Origin: Thozetella sp. PMI_491
Lineage: Eukaryota > Ascomycota > Sordariomycetes > Chaetosphaeriales > Chaetosphaeriaceae
Assembly (NCBI GenBank): GCA_021432635.1
Contig: MU270030.1
Span: 1,004,464 to 1,068,463, forward strand
Direction: 5' to 3'
DNA: 64,000 nucleotides
The notes under the pieces are model-generated. The model was not told the origin of the DNA. It saw only the letters and a program-made list of their open reading frames with translations, and made no database searches. The position numbers and the translations under genes were made by a program. Of the stretch, positions 1 through 11,004 are shown one piece after another. The first letter of the stretch is position 1, and each line of letters opens with the position of its first letter.

Positions 1-20
1 AGACAAGAAGCTGCACTTAC

Positions 21-1075
21 CCTCCGTTCAGGAAAATGAGACTGAGGAGGACGACTGGCCTCACTTGTGAGAAAATCTCAACGACTCGAAAGATGCATGT
101 CACGGAGCGGACCATGCAGAAGTCAAACACCAGGTCGGACAGCAGGAACTTGTGCTTCCTGGCCGAGTTCGCGCGGTAGATGGAAATATGAGTAAATGCC
201 CCGAGGAGGAACAAACCAAGGAAGACCAGGGTGACAGGCAAGTCTATGTTGCTGTTGGGTTGCCCGCCCAGGAATGGCCCCTGTGCCGGGTCGATCACCA
301 GCTCTGCCGTCACGGGCGGCTCCGCACCGGCCGCAAGCGGTGTCTCGCCGAGCGCCGCACCGCCGGATTCCTGACTCGCTGCGCCGCTCATCGTGCCCTG
401 CGCCTGCAGCGGCTGCCCGTTCGCTGCGACGGTGACGGTGGTCGGCGGTGCCGTTCCGGCCTGGGTGATGGTCTCGGCTTGCGTGACCGTGACCGCCACC
501 TGCGGCCCCGCGCCGACCTGCGTTACCGTCACCCGCTCCCCGGTCACAGTGACCGCGGCCGCCGAAACTGTCACGGTCGAGCCTGCTGCCGACATGGTCA
601 TGGTCATCGTGACGGTCAACGGGGCAGCGGTGACGACGGAAAGTGACGGAGCCGCCGTCTGCCCCGGGCCGGTGGGTACTACGACAGGCGTGACGATCTG
701 ACCATCCAGTCCTACGATCGGTAACAACGTCTCCGTCGCTGTGGCGAGCGCGACGGCGATGGTGGTGAATCTGGCCGAGCCGGTAGCAGCGGGCGAGGGG
801 GCTGCGGCGGCAGCGCCATCTTGTCGAGCCCGTAGATCTCCGGTCCAGCCCTGGTCTGTGGCAATGTCGGTAGCGCTCCCCCGATAGTCGTCGATGTCGA
901 TCACCCTGGTCGGGGTGTCCCGGTCCGGCCGTCCAGCATCGTTCTGGTAGAGCCCTGCGGCATGGCGAATGTCCTGATCCTGCTTCACTGCCGGCGTGAT
1001 GTTGCCTCGGCTGGCTGCCACGGTAACCAGACCACTGACCGCAGCCAGCCACCAGCAGCTTTCAGTCCATCTCAT
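21..1075 (-). CDS. Fungal membrane protein with Thr/Val-rich stalk, 5' part only
   Basis: The reading frame opens with a hydrophobic leader (about residues 7-22) that looks like a signal peptide. Residues about 130-220 form a long Thr/Val/Ala-rich stretch with repeated TVTV/TVTQ motifs, as in O-glycosylated cell-surface stalks. From about residue 275 two hydrophobic segments begin what looks like a multi-pass membrane domain. The last coding bases run into a clean GTAAGT donor (positions 20-15 read on the minus strand), so the exon ends at 21 and the gene continues beyond the window. I recognise the layout as that of fungal-specific multi-pass membrane proteins but cannot name a family. The start at 1075 is the first ATG and places the leader at the N-terminus. 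Confidence 0.7.
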
Positions 1076-2360
1076 TGGGCCTGGCGATCCTCGACCTCAC
1101 CAAAGCGGTGATGACTATACCATGCGCACGTCGGAGAGCCTCGGAGGTTGGGTGTCGTCGTACAATGCCAGCATAGTCGACATGCAGAACTCCTCTCCGT
1201 CCAGTTGACGAGAAGAAGGGCAATAGGATCCGGGTCTTGGCTGGGCAACGGCGACTGAGGGAGATAAAAGCCAAGTGCGTCTAAGGCACCCTGCCATTGG
1301 ACCCATCGGGCACGGTGGTCCCGGCAGCGGCAGCAGGTTTGGTCGCAGGCGTCGTGGCGTAGGCTGTGGGCTCTGGATATTGCGTCAAGGCGCGCGAGCA
1401 TTTTTACCCGGGAAAAGGGGTCGATCCGAACTTAGAACTACTCAATACAAACATCTGATGTCGGGCGTGTGTCAAACCTTCCATATGTATCCGTATCAGG
1501 AAGGCCATCCAGAGAGTCAGATGAGCTACGGCCGATACACTGGGCTTAGATTTGTGGGTCGGTGCCCGGACGCGTGTGGTGGGCTTTTGGGGAAAGTCCG
1601 GTGCGCACGCGTCGATGCGTCGCCGTCCTGCCTCACCGCCGCATCTTCTGTGCTGCCGCCCCAGATTCCATGGCGAAGAGGCAAAACCAGTATGAAACAG
1701 GAGAGGCAAATTCTTGAGACTCGGAAAGCCTTGCTCCCAAGATAGGATGTTCCCTCCGCTACTGCTGCCGTCTCTTTAAAGGAACCAACAGCAATATTTC
1801 AAGTACGGTATAAAGTTGTCAAGCACACTGGGAGCCCGCGTCATAATGATGCTGAAGCGCCCGGGCCGGGCGTCAAAACCCGTTGCCTTGCAAGGGACAT
1901 CGTGATCGCGACCTGCCAGGTGCGAATGGCGCTGTCGGGCACGGCCTGGACCCGAGATGGTAGTACCAGCTCCTGTCTCGATGCGCGGAGAAGTTTGCCA
2001 AGAGGAACTGTCTGTGTGAGGCCTGGACCAAGACCTTGGGTCACTAGTTTGGGTTAGTGAGCGGCTAGGGCATCGTAAGCCCCGGGAGGCAACGGGTGAT
2101 CTGCCTTTGGCCGTCGAAGATCCTTTGTTCCGTCTCGCTCTCTTAGTTGGCGCCGCGTTGCGACGGTAGGGACAGAAGCTGCCTATGCCGCTCTTCGTTG
2201 GGCGATGGGCGGAATTCCGCCTGGTTACGCGCCTCAATGAAGCACTCCCCTGAGCAGGCAGAAACAGTTGGAAACGTATAAAATTCGCAATTTGAGACTC
2301 GGTGATTTGCCAGTTCTCATTCATCCTCTCATTCTACGATTAAAAAGACCAAAAAACAAA
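1076..2360. other. Intergenic, no supported gene
   Basis: Several short frames are open here on both strands, but none resembles a known family or shows paired splice sites. The stretch should contain the promoters of the two divergent flanking genes. Confidence 0.5.
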
Positions 2361-3081
2361 ATGGCTGTCATTAACATCGATATTGTCTCGGACCCGGTGT
2401 GCATCTTCGTATGTGGTCTCCTAATAACATGCAACTCACGGACTCTCTCCGTAATGCATGCATTAACTCATTCTGCAGTGCTACATTGGCAAGAAGCGGT
2501 TGGACAAGGCGATTGAGCTCCACAAGAAGGTCGTGGCAGGCGGCTCGCAAGACAAGTTCAACATTACCTGGCATCCCTTCTCCCTGGACCCAAATGGCCC
2601 GACAACTGGCATTCCGACAGCCGAGTTAACAGCGAAGCGATTTGGGACGGACCAGGTGCCCAGGATCCAGGATCGGCTGCGCAGGATGGGCGAGTGTGAC
2701 GGCATTTCTTTTTGCATTGACAACAAAATCGGAAACACCCGGGACGCGCACCGGGTGCTGGAGTTAGCAAGGAAGAAAGACGTCCAGCACGCCGTCGCGG
2801 ACGCCCTGTTCAACCTCTACTTTGAGAAAAGTGGGGACATTACGAGCCACGAAATGCTGTTACAGGCGGGTACCGCGGGCGGCCTGGATGCTTCCGAGTG
2901 CCAGGCCTGGCTCGATGGTGACGACGGGGGCGACGTGGTCGATAGTGCCGTCGAGAAGGCGAAGAAAGCTGGCCTGCGGGGCGTCCCGCAGTTCACCATC
3001 AACGGCAAGTTTCACATAGACGGAGCCCAGGATGTAAAGACGTTCTTGGAGGAGTTCGCAAAAGCTCGAGGGGATTTGTGA
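2361..3081 (+). CDS. DsbA/FrnE-like thioredoxin-fold oxidoreductase
   Basis: Two exons, 2361-2408 and 2479-3081, encode 216 aa. The 70-nt intron has a GTATGT donor and a CTGCAG acceptor and splits the active-site motif, so that splicing creates CIFCYIGKKRLDKA. This is the position of the CPWCY motif in FrnE-like DSBA proteins and 2-hydroxychromene-2-carboxylate isomerase relatives. Downstream, the helical insert (about residues 60-160) and the cis-Pro segment GVPQFTING (about residue 188) complete the fold. Family members act as thiol oxidoreductases, polyketide-associated isomerases or glutathione-dependent enzymes; the substrate is unknown. The Pro-Trp to Ile-Phe change between the two cysteines is unusual and could shift redox potential. 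The protein has no signal peptide and is probably cytosolic. Confidence 0.85.
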
Positions 3082-3861
3082 GGGAAAGCGTTGGCCAGCC
3101 AGGGAAAGGGACGATATAAGGTAGGGTAGTGGCTGAGCCTCGGCAAGACCCCTTTCCGTCTACTCGTTGCTGTAAGGTAGTTTCAGTTCCTGTTCAGGAA
3201 CCATTTGGAGAACGCAGCGAACCTTCTAGCTAAATTTCTAACGTTAAACCCTCTTCGTATTCTCTTCCTCAAACACTTATCCTTCAACTCAACCTTCATT
3301 CATCATCGTATTCTTTTTATCTAACACGCCACCCTCCACTCACCCGTCCTCTCGTGGGGACGGCCGTATCCTCTCCTCAAAAACACACTATGCAGTGACC
3401 TACGGCTCCTCCTTTACAGAAACACTAGAGGTGGAATAGGTAAAATCTACAGTCCGTAGGCCGGGGACCCAAGTATGAAAATCCATGCAAAAATACGGGT
3501 AAGGCCTTATCGGCGCCACTCGCGATCGACGACGCGGATCCAATCATGCGCTTGCATCCATGACAGGAGCTGATATAGTTTCCTGTGGAAATTGATAGCA
3601 AGCTCTGCTACTCATATCTTGGATGCCCCTTCTCCACCTAGCGTGTGAAACCTGTCGGCTGAACAAAGTTGATGGACGGAAATCGCGTAATCTGTCTGGT
3701 ATACACAGAAAGGAGTGGCTAAAATACGCCTACCTTCGACTTGGTCAATATCTAGGTCTAAGGAAGGAAAAGGAAGCTCTCATAGAAAGCATGCGGAAGG
3801 GTCTTCTATCTTGGCGAGCCGGCTAGAACTCAGGTTGCCCAAGCTACCTGCCAGAGCTTTC
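3082..3861. other. Intergenic, pyrimidine-rich
   Basis: Positions about 3240-3360 are strongly C/T-rich, with runs of CTTC and TCACC resembling a fungal promoter or 5' leader, but no coding exon follows on the plus strand. A 67-codon frame at 3623-3826 contains a CxxC pair near its start but shows no other family feature. Confidence 0.4.
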
Positions 3862-4485
3862 TTATTCTTTCTGGAAGAAGTCCAGGGAGCTAGCCTTTTG
3901 AGTAGCAGCATGCCAGACATTTGCCATCTTTTGATATCCCAAATCACCAGGGTGTGTTCCATCCACGAGATCATCTATCTGAGGACCATTGGAGCTATGC
4001 ATGTCTGCAAGTACAATTCTCCTCCCTTCAGCGGCTTTCGACTCCGCTAGCCTTCGAATCTGAGCATTCACGCGCAGGACCCGAGAGTTAACAGCCTCGT
4101 CCGCGTTTAAAAGCAAAGTAGACAGGATAACTGTAGCAAGGGGAGACACTTGCCAGAGATACTCTAGCAAGACCTCCATGCGACTTCCGAACTCGTCGAC
4201 CTGAAAGTCTTGGATGCAGTCATTAGATCCTGCATTAATTGTAAAAAGGTTGGGTCTTAAGGCAGGGACGGATGTCCTGGCCTTGTTTTCGATCTGGTCG
4301 AGTCTATAGCCACGCCAGCCTTCGTTCTCGCAGTTGCTCATGGAGCCCGATTTCCGCGAGCCGACCATGCAAACTTCGTAGTCGTCAAAGAGGTCATCGA
4401 AGAGAAGCCTATTGAGAAGGGTGTTTCGGTAGCCGTTGCCATCCGAAGACCCGACACCATATGTCACCGAACCACCTAAAGGCAT
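3862..4485 (-). CDS. SGNH/GDSL-type hydrolase
   Basis: The 207-aa frame shows the blocks of SGNH hydrolases. Block I, MPLGGSVTYGVGS, carries the nucleophile Ser, with Gly replacing the Asp of GDSL. Block III is INAGSNDC with the Asn. Block V is DGTHPGDLGY with the catalytic Asp and His. Such enzymes are carbohydrate esterases, lipases or acylhydrolases. The frame continues upstream of the first ATG as RVPLRIM, which is how many fungal homologues read into block I, so the true N-terminus (perhaps a signal peptide) may lie in an upstream exon I could not place. A stop codon closes that upstream extension after about 20 codons. The catalytic core appears complete and intact. Confidence 0.75.
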   Translation of the reverse strand: MPLGGSVTYGVGSSDGNGYRNTLLNRLLFDDLFDDYEVCMVGSRKSGSMSNCENEGWRGYRLDQIENKARTSVPALRPNLFTINAGSNDCIQDFQVDEFGSRMEVLLEYLWQVSPLATVILSTLLLNADEAVNSRVLRVNAQIRRLAESKAAEGRRIVLADMHSSNGPQIDDLVDGTHPGDLGYQKMANVWHAATQKASSLDFFQKE

Positions 4486-5506
4486 GATGCGCAGTGGAAC
4501 CCTGGATGTCCTTCGGGAAACAGCACCTACAAGTTGCCTTTGTCAGCTAGCTTGGACTTCGCATGGGTAATCAATGCCCTGCGATGTCTACATTGGACAA
4601 CAGCCAAGGGGCCAGATGCCGTTGTGGTGAAAAAGGCAGATTTAATGACTAACTACGCTGAATAGTTGCCGATTGAGGTATGTTCGTGCTCATGCTCTGA
4701 GTCCAAAAATTCGGACAGGTAGCCGAACTTGGAGTGCGGCTCGGGGGCAGCAGTACATCGGGGCTGTGCAAGAATGTCCGCCGCAAAGGACGGAACAATG
4801 CGGTAGCATGCCGAGAAATCATGCCAAACACTCGCGCGATTCAATTCGATGATGAACTGAGGCAGGCAAGTTGTGTAGCTTAATGAAGGATTAGTGGACT
4901 CGGGTTCCTTCTTATCGGCAGCTCGTGAATAGTCCTCTAATGTTGGGTTTACGTTGGGGGTTAATAGATGCAGTTTTGGGTGACTTTGGCAATGGCCGCC
5001 ATTGCGGTGAGCTTTGAGTGACTCGGGAAAATTTCCTATCGGCGAAGCTTCATCGTCCCGAGACTCTTGCGAAGGGCGTCGAAGTTCAGCCCGAAGCGCA
5101 CGTGCTACCAGCCAATTGCAGGGCGCATAGCCCGTAGGGGTCTAAAAGCCGTCTCGGCCAAATCCCATGGCGCCGGCGGTGGGTCCCGGAAATACGTCAA
5201 GATGCCGTCAGCGAATGAATTCCTCCCCTTGTCCCCGGACCACTCCTGAAGTTCTTACCCATTCATTCTCTCGGTCACCCAGCTACGGCCTACATAGTGC
5301 ACGCAGGAGATATGAGTACGTTGCCAGATGTTCGGTAGCCACGAGAGCTTGTAACTATTAGACCCTCAGCGCCAGGACGCAGCTCTGTCACCGCAAGGCG
5401 ACCGACGTATATATGAAATGACTAGCCGCAATGCTGAGCAGTAGTTACTTGTGCTTGATCCCAATCGTTCAGCCGTGTTCCGCGCATCCCAGCACAGTCT
5501 TTCAAG
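4486..5506. other. Intergenic, no supported gene
   Basis: Only short unsupported frames are present. A missing first exon of the SGNH hydrolase could lie in the 4490-4900 part, but no signal-peptide frame with a matching donor was evident. Confidence 0.4.
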
Positions 5507-6787
5507 ATGCATATCGCCGCGGGTTACTCTCATTACTACAACCAACGTCGCCTGGACAAAGGTGGCGAGTCTACCGCGGCTATTTGTGTCGAGAATCTCG
5601 CCAACTGGGCCGAAGCGGTCGAAGAAATCAGCACATGGCCAGAGTATCAACCACAGCCCCTGCGATCTTTGCCCCATCAAGCGGCGTACATGGGAATCAG
5701 CAAGCTATTCTATAAAGACGAAAGCAGGCGTTTCGGCGCCTCTCTTGGATCCTTCAAGGCGCTCGGCACTCCCTGCGTCGTCTACAAAATTCTAGCAGAC
5801 GAGGTCTTCACTCTCACAGGCACATGGCCGACGTCTGCGGAGCTCCGGCATGAAAATCACAGGGAAATCACAGAAAAACGTTACTGTCTGCGTCGCCACA
5901 GACGGGAATCAAGGCCGGGGGCTTGCCTATGGAGCCAAAATCTTCGGCTGTCGCTGCGTCGATTACATCCACGGCCATGTGAGCGTCGGCAGAGCAGACA
6001 TGATGAGAGACCTAGGCGCCGTTGTCATTCGAATCGACGGGGAATACGAAGCCTTTGTTGAGAGAGCCAAGGAGGATGCGCGAATGAATGCATGGCATTT
6101 TGTCAGCAGCACCTCCTGGAGCGATTTTGACAGCGGCATTCCGCGGAACGTGATGAACGCCTACATGGTCATTGTCGAGGAAGCACTAAAAATGGACCCA
6201 GCTGTGGAAGACATCACTCATGTCTTTGTGTGTGGAGGCGTTGGGAGTATTGGTGCGGCCGTCTTTCTCGGCTTTTACACACGCTTTACCCACCTGAAGA
6301 AAACACAACGCAACGAGGCTTTGGCTTTGGCGAGATTCGTCGTCGTTGAGCCCTTGGAGGCGGACTGTCTGTACCAGAGCGCCAAGAAGGGCGAGATGTG
6401 CTTATCGGAGGGGAGCCTTCGGACGCTGATGGCTGGCTTGACTTGCAGAGGACCATCACCGGCAGATTGGAAGATTCTGTCCTGGCTAGCTAGCGACTTC
6501 GTGACAGTTCCAGATTCTGCTGCGGTTGAAGGGATGAAGGTATTGGCAAGCGGACGCGATGGACGCGATGTTCCAGTGGTCTGCGGAGAGAGCTCGGCGG
6601 CCAACATGGGCGTGATGCTGCAGCGCCCAATAACGCAAAGCTCCGTCAGATGTTAGAACTGGACAGTAAGAGCCAGGTGGTCTTGTTTGGATTGGAGGGA
6701 GCAACAGATCCTGTCATCTACGAGGAGGTTGTAGGAGTGTCTCCAGAGCAGGTGTTTGAGGCGCAACGGCGATTCTCTCCGCCATAG
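5507..6787 (+). pseudogene. Diaminopropionate ammonia-lyase, two frameshifts
   Basis: Three successive frames together encode one PLP fold-type II enzyme of the diaminopropionate ammonia-lyase family, which converts 2,3-diaminopropionate to pyruvate and ammonia. The PLP lysine sits in GSFKALG (about residue 85), followed by CVATDGNQGRGLAYGAK, the phosphate-binding GGVGSIGAAV and the late VVCGESSAAN. The frame changes at the A5 run at 5874-5878, where removing one A restores the reading, and again near 6618-6624, where one base is missing. After the second shift the frame reads FGLEGATDPVIYEEVVG to a stop at 6785-6787. Every segment is otherwise well conserved, so either the gene was lost recently or these are assembly indels; the first lies in a homopolymer. 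Confidence 0.8.
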
Positions 6788-7310
6788 CTTTCACATGGTC
6801 ATCTGCCTCTAGTATGACAGATTGCGAAACATGTGAACCCTTTCACTGAATAGGTGATTATGCACGCACAGGATACTTCTTGATGCAGTAAAGCCCCTCC
6901 CCGTCCCGGTTTTTTTTCTCGGGAAGAGATAGGGTTGTGAAATGATACCTGGATTACCGACACAGACCATGAATCTCAGTGTACATAGAGAAGAATCGAT
7001 AAGGATTGATAAAGTAAAATCTGATCAAACGCTTTGTGCAGAGTCCCTTATGCTATTATTATTTGACTTTGGCAAGGTAGAACTTAAAATGTGGAGGCGT
7101 AACCTAATAAATTACTTTTTTAATGGTAGGACGTGTAGTAAGCCGCAGTGAAGCTGCAAGCTATTATTTTAGCGGGTGGTTATTAAGGTACCTAGTACCA
7201 ACAAAGGGCGGGTAGTGGCCACTTAGCCATGCAAACGGCCCGCGGGGTATTAGGCTTTCACGAAGCTTTCACTGCAGGGAGCCGCCTGAGCCGCCTACTG
7301 GGGGATGTGG

Positions 7311-7985
7311 CGAATTTAGCCCTCTCGACCCTCCTTCCTCAAAAGCCACCCATCCAGAAGGGGAGGGGCCCGTCGAAGGGGGCCCGTGGAGGCNNNNNNN
7401 NNNNNNNNNNNNNNNNNNNNNNNNNNNNNNNNNNNNNNNNNNNNNNNNNNNNNNNNNNNNNNNNNNNNNNNNNNNNNNNNNNNNNNNNNNNNNNNNNNNN
7501 NNNNNNNNNNNNNNNNNNNNNNNNNNNNNNNNNNNNNNNNNNNNNNNNNNNNNNNNNNNNNNNNNNNNNNNNNNNNNNNNNNNNNNNNNNNNNNNNNNNN
7601 NNNNNNNNNNNNNNNNNNNNNNNNNNNNNNNNNNNNNNNNNNNNNNNNNNNNNNNNNNNNNNNNNNNNNNNNNNNNNNNNNNNNNNNNNNNNNNNNNNNN
7701 NNNNNNNNNNNNNNNNNNNNNNNNNNNNNNNNNNNNNNNNNNNNNNNNNNNNNNNNNNNNNNNNNNNNNNNNNNNNNNNNNNNNNNNNNNNNNNNNNNNN
7801 NNNNNNNNNNNNNNNNNNNNNNNNNNNNNNNNNNNNNNNNNNNNNNNNNNNNNNTTTCACTGCAATATTTAGCCCTCTCGACCCTCCTTCCTCCTTAAAG
7901 CCACGGTAGGGAATAATCGTGAGCGACTTAGCCCGACCCAGTCAGCTCGCTCTTCACTGCAATATTTAGTCCTCCCGACCCTGTC
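7311..7985 (+). repeat. Tandem/dispersed ~90-bp repeat array flanking the N gap
   Basis: The core TTTAGCCCTCTCGACCCTCC occurs at about 7315 and 7868, with a diverged copy (TTTAGTCCTCCCGACCCTG) near 7965. The last two are preceded by TTCACTGCAATA. The two downstream copies lie about 97 bp apart. The same unit is found inverted at 41745-41865. The N gap falls inside the array, as expected if tandem copies collapsed during assembly. Confidence 0.7.
7394..7854. other. Assembly gap (461 N)
   Basis: Undetermined bases. Flanking copies of the same short repeat suggest that the missing sequence is more of the array. Confidence 0.98.
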
Positions 7986-8243
7986 TTTCTTGAACAAAGG
8001 GCGGAGGGCCAACCTGCAGCTTTCACTACACTGTCCGGAAGCCACTTGCCACACTATCCTCTCTACGCACGGCGTATTGAGGAGAAGATGGGATTGAAAG
8101 GGCTATGTAAATAAGTGAAGTAAGATTAAGAGGTAGCTTTTTAAGCAGTCTTCTGGTTATAATTTTTAAGAGCCTCAAAGCTCTTCCGCCATATGGTTCA
8201 AGACTTCTCCCGGGACCAGCTACCCGCATTTTACTAGGAGGTA

Positions 8244-8549
8244 ATGGAGGGGCTCTTTCACGATGACTGTCATAACGACCTGGCCGCTACGGGGCCGTAT
8301 TTTGCTTTAGGTAACTGGATAAAGCATTATGGCCTAGGGGCGGTCGTCGACGTCTTCTTCGGATGGAATGACGTTGTCAAACGCCAGGGTTGGAGCTACG
8401 TTCCGTTCCGCGCCGCCGAGCGCGCCTACGGGATGATCGTGTAGGCCCTAGGTCCGGCCTACGCGGACAGATGGTTCCTGGCCCTCTGGAATCTGGTGCT
8501 TGCGACCTCCTGGGTCTCGCCGTACCCGCAATTACACGTCGGCTGACTG
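8244..8549 (+). pseudogene. Possible protein relic with in-frame stop
   Basis: A 66-codon frame ends at a TAG (8442-8444). The same frame then stays open for a further 34 codons with protein-like composition (ALGPAYADRWFLALWNLVLA). The Trp-rich, amphipathic reading resembles a membrane-protein fragment, but I do not recognise the family. Its place beside a degenerate repeat array favours a relic. Confidence 0.25.
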
Positions 8550-8830
8550 AAGGTTGTTATATCTACCATATACAACGCACGAGTAAACGCTGAGCACTTC
8601 TTAGGACGCTGTGTGGTTGGTGCAATAACTAGGAAGGGCCAGGAAATGACTTAATTATTGATTTTACATATACGAACTAGAATTAAGTAAACCTAGCAAA
8701 CCCTGATCTTGAGCCTAGGACTGTCCTTAGCTTGTTCGCACTCTGTATGCTGAACTCGATCAACTTTAACATTCCATAGCTCCTTATCAAGGAGCTAATC
8801 TCCGTGTCACCTCTCTCTGCCCTCAACCTC

Positions 8831-9793
8831 CTAGGTATTTTCCTCTCCATCCTCCAACAGAGTCCTCAACACATCAACGGGCATCCGGGTCGGTGCAACG
8901 AGTTCCAACACTTCTCTGCTGGTCGTAGAAGCCGAGCATTTTCCTTCCCACACAATCTCCTGAGCATGTTTGATAGATAAAATGATGTTCTTGGATTCCT
9001 GGGTCGATTCGGCGAAGTAATCAATGGCCGACATGTCTTTATAGGTGACTCTCTCGAGTCGAGTGCCGATGTGCTGTTCAACCATCTTCACAATATCCTT
9101 TCCTGTAATGTCTTCCAGCTCAGTTAGGACATATTTAGCATGGTTGTGCACCGCAGGGTCTTCTTGGCACAAGAGGCGAGCTGCAAGAACGCCAACATCA
9201 TCGGGGTGAATAATGCCGACTGGGGCATCGGGTGACGCCATTAAACGCAGGGTATCCTGTTTTCCCGTCCTGCTATACTGCTTGATTACGTCTGCGGCGG
9301 TTGAGAGATAATAGGTGGAAAAGACGTTCGGCTGCAGTGAAGTCCACTGCAAGGCTCCGAATTCAGGCGAGCTGAGCAGAGCCTCGATTGCCCAGTGCGT
9401 TCGCGGATAGTAGGCAAGACAATCCGGTCGAACATTTGCAGCGGTCGTGGAAATTCGCACGACGTATTGGACGCCTGCATTGAGGGCCGCAACGTGAAAT
9501 GCCGATTCTTCGGCAAATTGATTCGGCTGGTTGTGGGATGCAATGAAGGCTCTGACAACCTCGTGCTCGCGCAGCCAGTCCGCCGTGATTTCAACCCAGT
9601 TCTGCTCCAGGACCAAGACGACGGGGAGGGTAGCAAACCGTTGTGCCACGGAGCTGTGCAAGGAGCGTGTGAGGGCAACGACTCGATGACCAGAGAAGGG
9701 GTTGTTACTAGCATTCAGCAACGTTGACAGGGTTTCAACAACTTTTCGACCGGTGTTGCCAGTCGCACCGGCAACGAGGATGGTAGGAGCCAT
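8831..9793 (-). CDS. NmrA-like NAD(P)-binding reductase
   Basis: The 320-aa protein opens with a beta strand and the dinucleotide-binding motif ILVAGATGNTGRKV, typical of the atypical short-chain dehydrogenase NmrA/isoflavone-reductase group. A later segment LQPNVFSTYYLSTAADVI and the HPDDVGVLAARLL region match the NmrA-like layout. The family lacks one fixed reaction: members are redox sensors or small-molecule reductases. I start at the ATG at 9793 (MAPTIL) because it puts the glycine motif at the usual distance from the N-terminus; an ATG seven codons upstream (9814) is possible. A single exon suffices and no lesion is seen. Confidence 0.85.
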   Translation of the reverse strand: MAPTILVAGATGNTGRKVVETLSTLLNASNNPFSGHRVVALTRSLHSSVAQRFATLPVVLVLEQNWVEITADWLREHEVVRAFIASHNQPNQFAEESAFHVAALNAGVQYVVRISTTAANVRPDCLAYYPRTHWAIEALLSSPEFGALQWTSLQPNVFSTYYLSTAADVIKQYSRTGKQDTLRLMASPDAPVGIIHPDDVGVLAARLLCQEDPAVHNHAKYVLTELEDITGKDIVKMVEQHIGTRLERVTYKDMSAIDYFAESTQESKNIILSIKHAQEIVWEGKCSASTTSREVLELVAPTRMPVDVLRTLLEDGEENT

Positions 9794-9814
9794 GGTTATG
9801 AACCTAGCTGGCAT

Positions 9815-11004
9815 AAAAGCAGATTAGAAGGATTTGGCCCAACGCATCTACTGTTTATAAGAACCAGAGCACTCCCCCCAAGCCTCAAGGCACAATGCAA
9901 CACCCCGCAATTTCCACCGATGTCTTTACTAGGTACGCTTGAATCTTTACCCTGAGGCCCTTCCGCTTCAAGTTTACGCTTGAATCGGAGCGAGGCTGCG
10001 GTTTAATATGTAAGATTATTAGTTTATGGGCATGAACTAATATCTCCGCTGTCCCTCCGTCGGTACTATGTGTGAGGCCGTGCTTGGTCATCAAGACTCT
10101 AGGTATACGTTTGAATCGGACTAAGACTAGGATTATATATCCATAGGTATGAACTCTTGGCATTCCCCAATCATCACTAAACTCCTCGTCATATAAGGAC
10201 GTCGTACATTCCATTCCATTCATGGTATATGGTAAGATTGAGGATGGTGTTGTGAAATATGCATGAGAATCGAAAAGCAAGAAAAGAATAGACACGCTCA
10301 TATTGTACTATAGGAATAAGTTGATCAGGCGTTGCAAAGTATTCTTACGGTAAGGCAGGCAGCAGATTAGTTGCCGGTGTTCTTTGGGTGCTGCCCTCGA
10401 GGCATCAAAGCTGCGGTGCTAAATACAAGAGAAAGGTGGGAATGAAGCAGAAAGTTCGGTGGGAACAAGGCAGTACTTCGCAAATTCAGAGCCCCACGGA
10501 AGGTCCCAAGGCTTCCTCGGAGTAAAACACACCCGTATCCCGCAAAGTCTAATTCCAAGACGCAAGTTTGCGCGGCAGTCACATCGCGATCCGAAGCTGC
10601 CTGTGATTAGTGATCTAAGACAATTCCCATCTAGAAGAGACCATAGATAGTCTATCCCTGCACCCCTTTTGTACATTTCTTGGCGGACTAGAAATAATGA
10701 GTCGCTGATGACAGATTTCACCGGTAGGTGAGGGGGCCTTGCTATGGAATTGAGAGCTATAGGGAAATTGAAGGACTCTCTCTACTATAAGGTATTCAGT
10801 CACCTGGCTGCATACACTCCCGATCAGTTAAAGTCAGGGTCTCCTCTAGTGATTTCTACACATTGAAAATAGAGGTTGATGAACCGCCCCACTCCGCCTT
10901 TTTTTTTTTTTTTTTTTAAAAAAAAAGTTCACATCCGCAGTGTAGCTGTGGAAAAGCGAAGTTAACCTTGTGGCCTCAAGAATTCGGATAGTGGACAAAC
11001 GAAG
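9815..11004. repeat. Intergenic with short imperfect repeats and a T19A9 tract
   Basis: Near 9930-10150 a motif close to TACGCTTGAATCGGA appears three times in diverged form (about 9930, 9973 and 10106). The last two are each followed about 50-60 bp later by a GGGCATGAACT/AGGTATGAACT motif. A run of 19 T and 9 A lies at 10899-10926. No gene is supported. Confidence 0.45.

Larger units (their letters stand above)
6788..8243. other. Gene-free repeat region around a sequence gap
   Basis: The stretch is AT-rich up to about 7200 and then enters a short-repeat array (separate entry) interrupted by undetermined bases. No coding exon is supported. Confidence 0.6.

Noticed and set aside
17-1075. Several plus-strand frames overlapping the first gene (152-646, 393-701)
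   Set aside because: They are antisense shadows of a GC-rich, Thr/Val-repeat coding sequence and lack independent features.
1275-1745. 156-codon plus-strand frame
   Set aside because: No family motif, no leader and no splice partners; composition is that of random GC-rich sequence.
3623-3826. Possible Zn2Cys6 or bZIP start (CETCRLNK)
   Set aside because: Only two of six cysteines are present and nothing downstream continues the domain.
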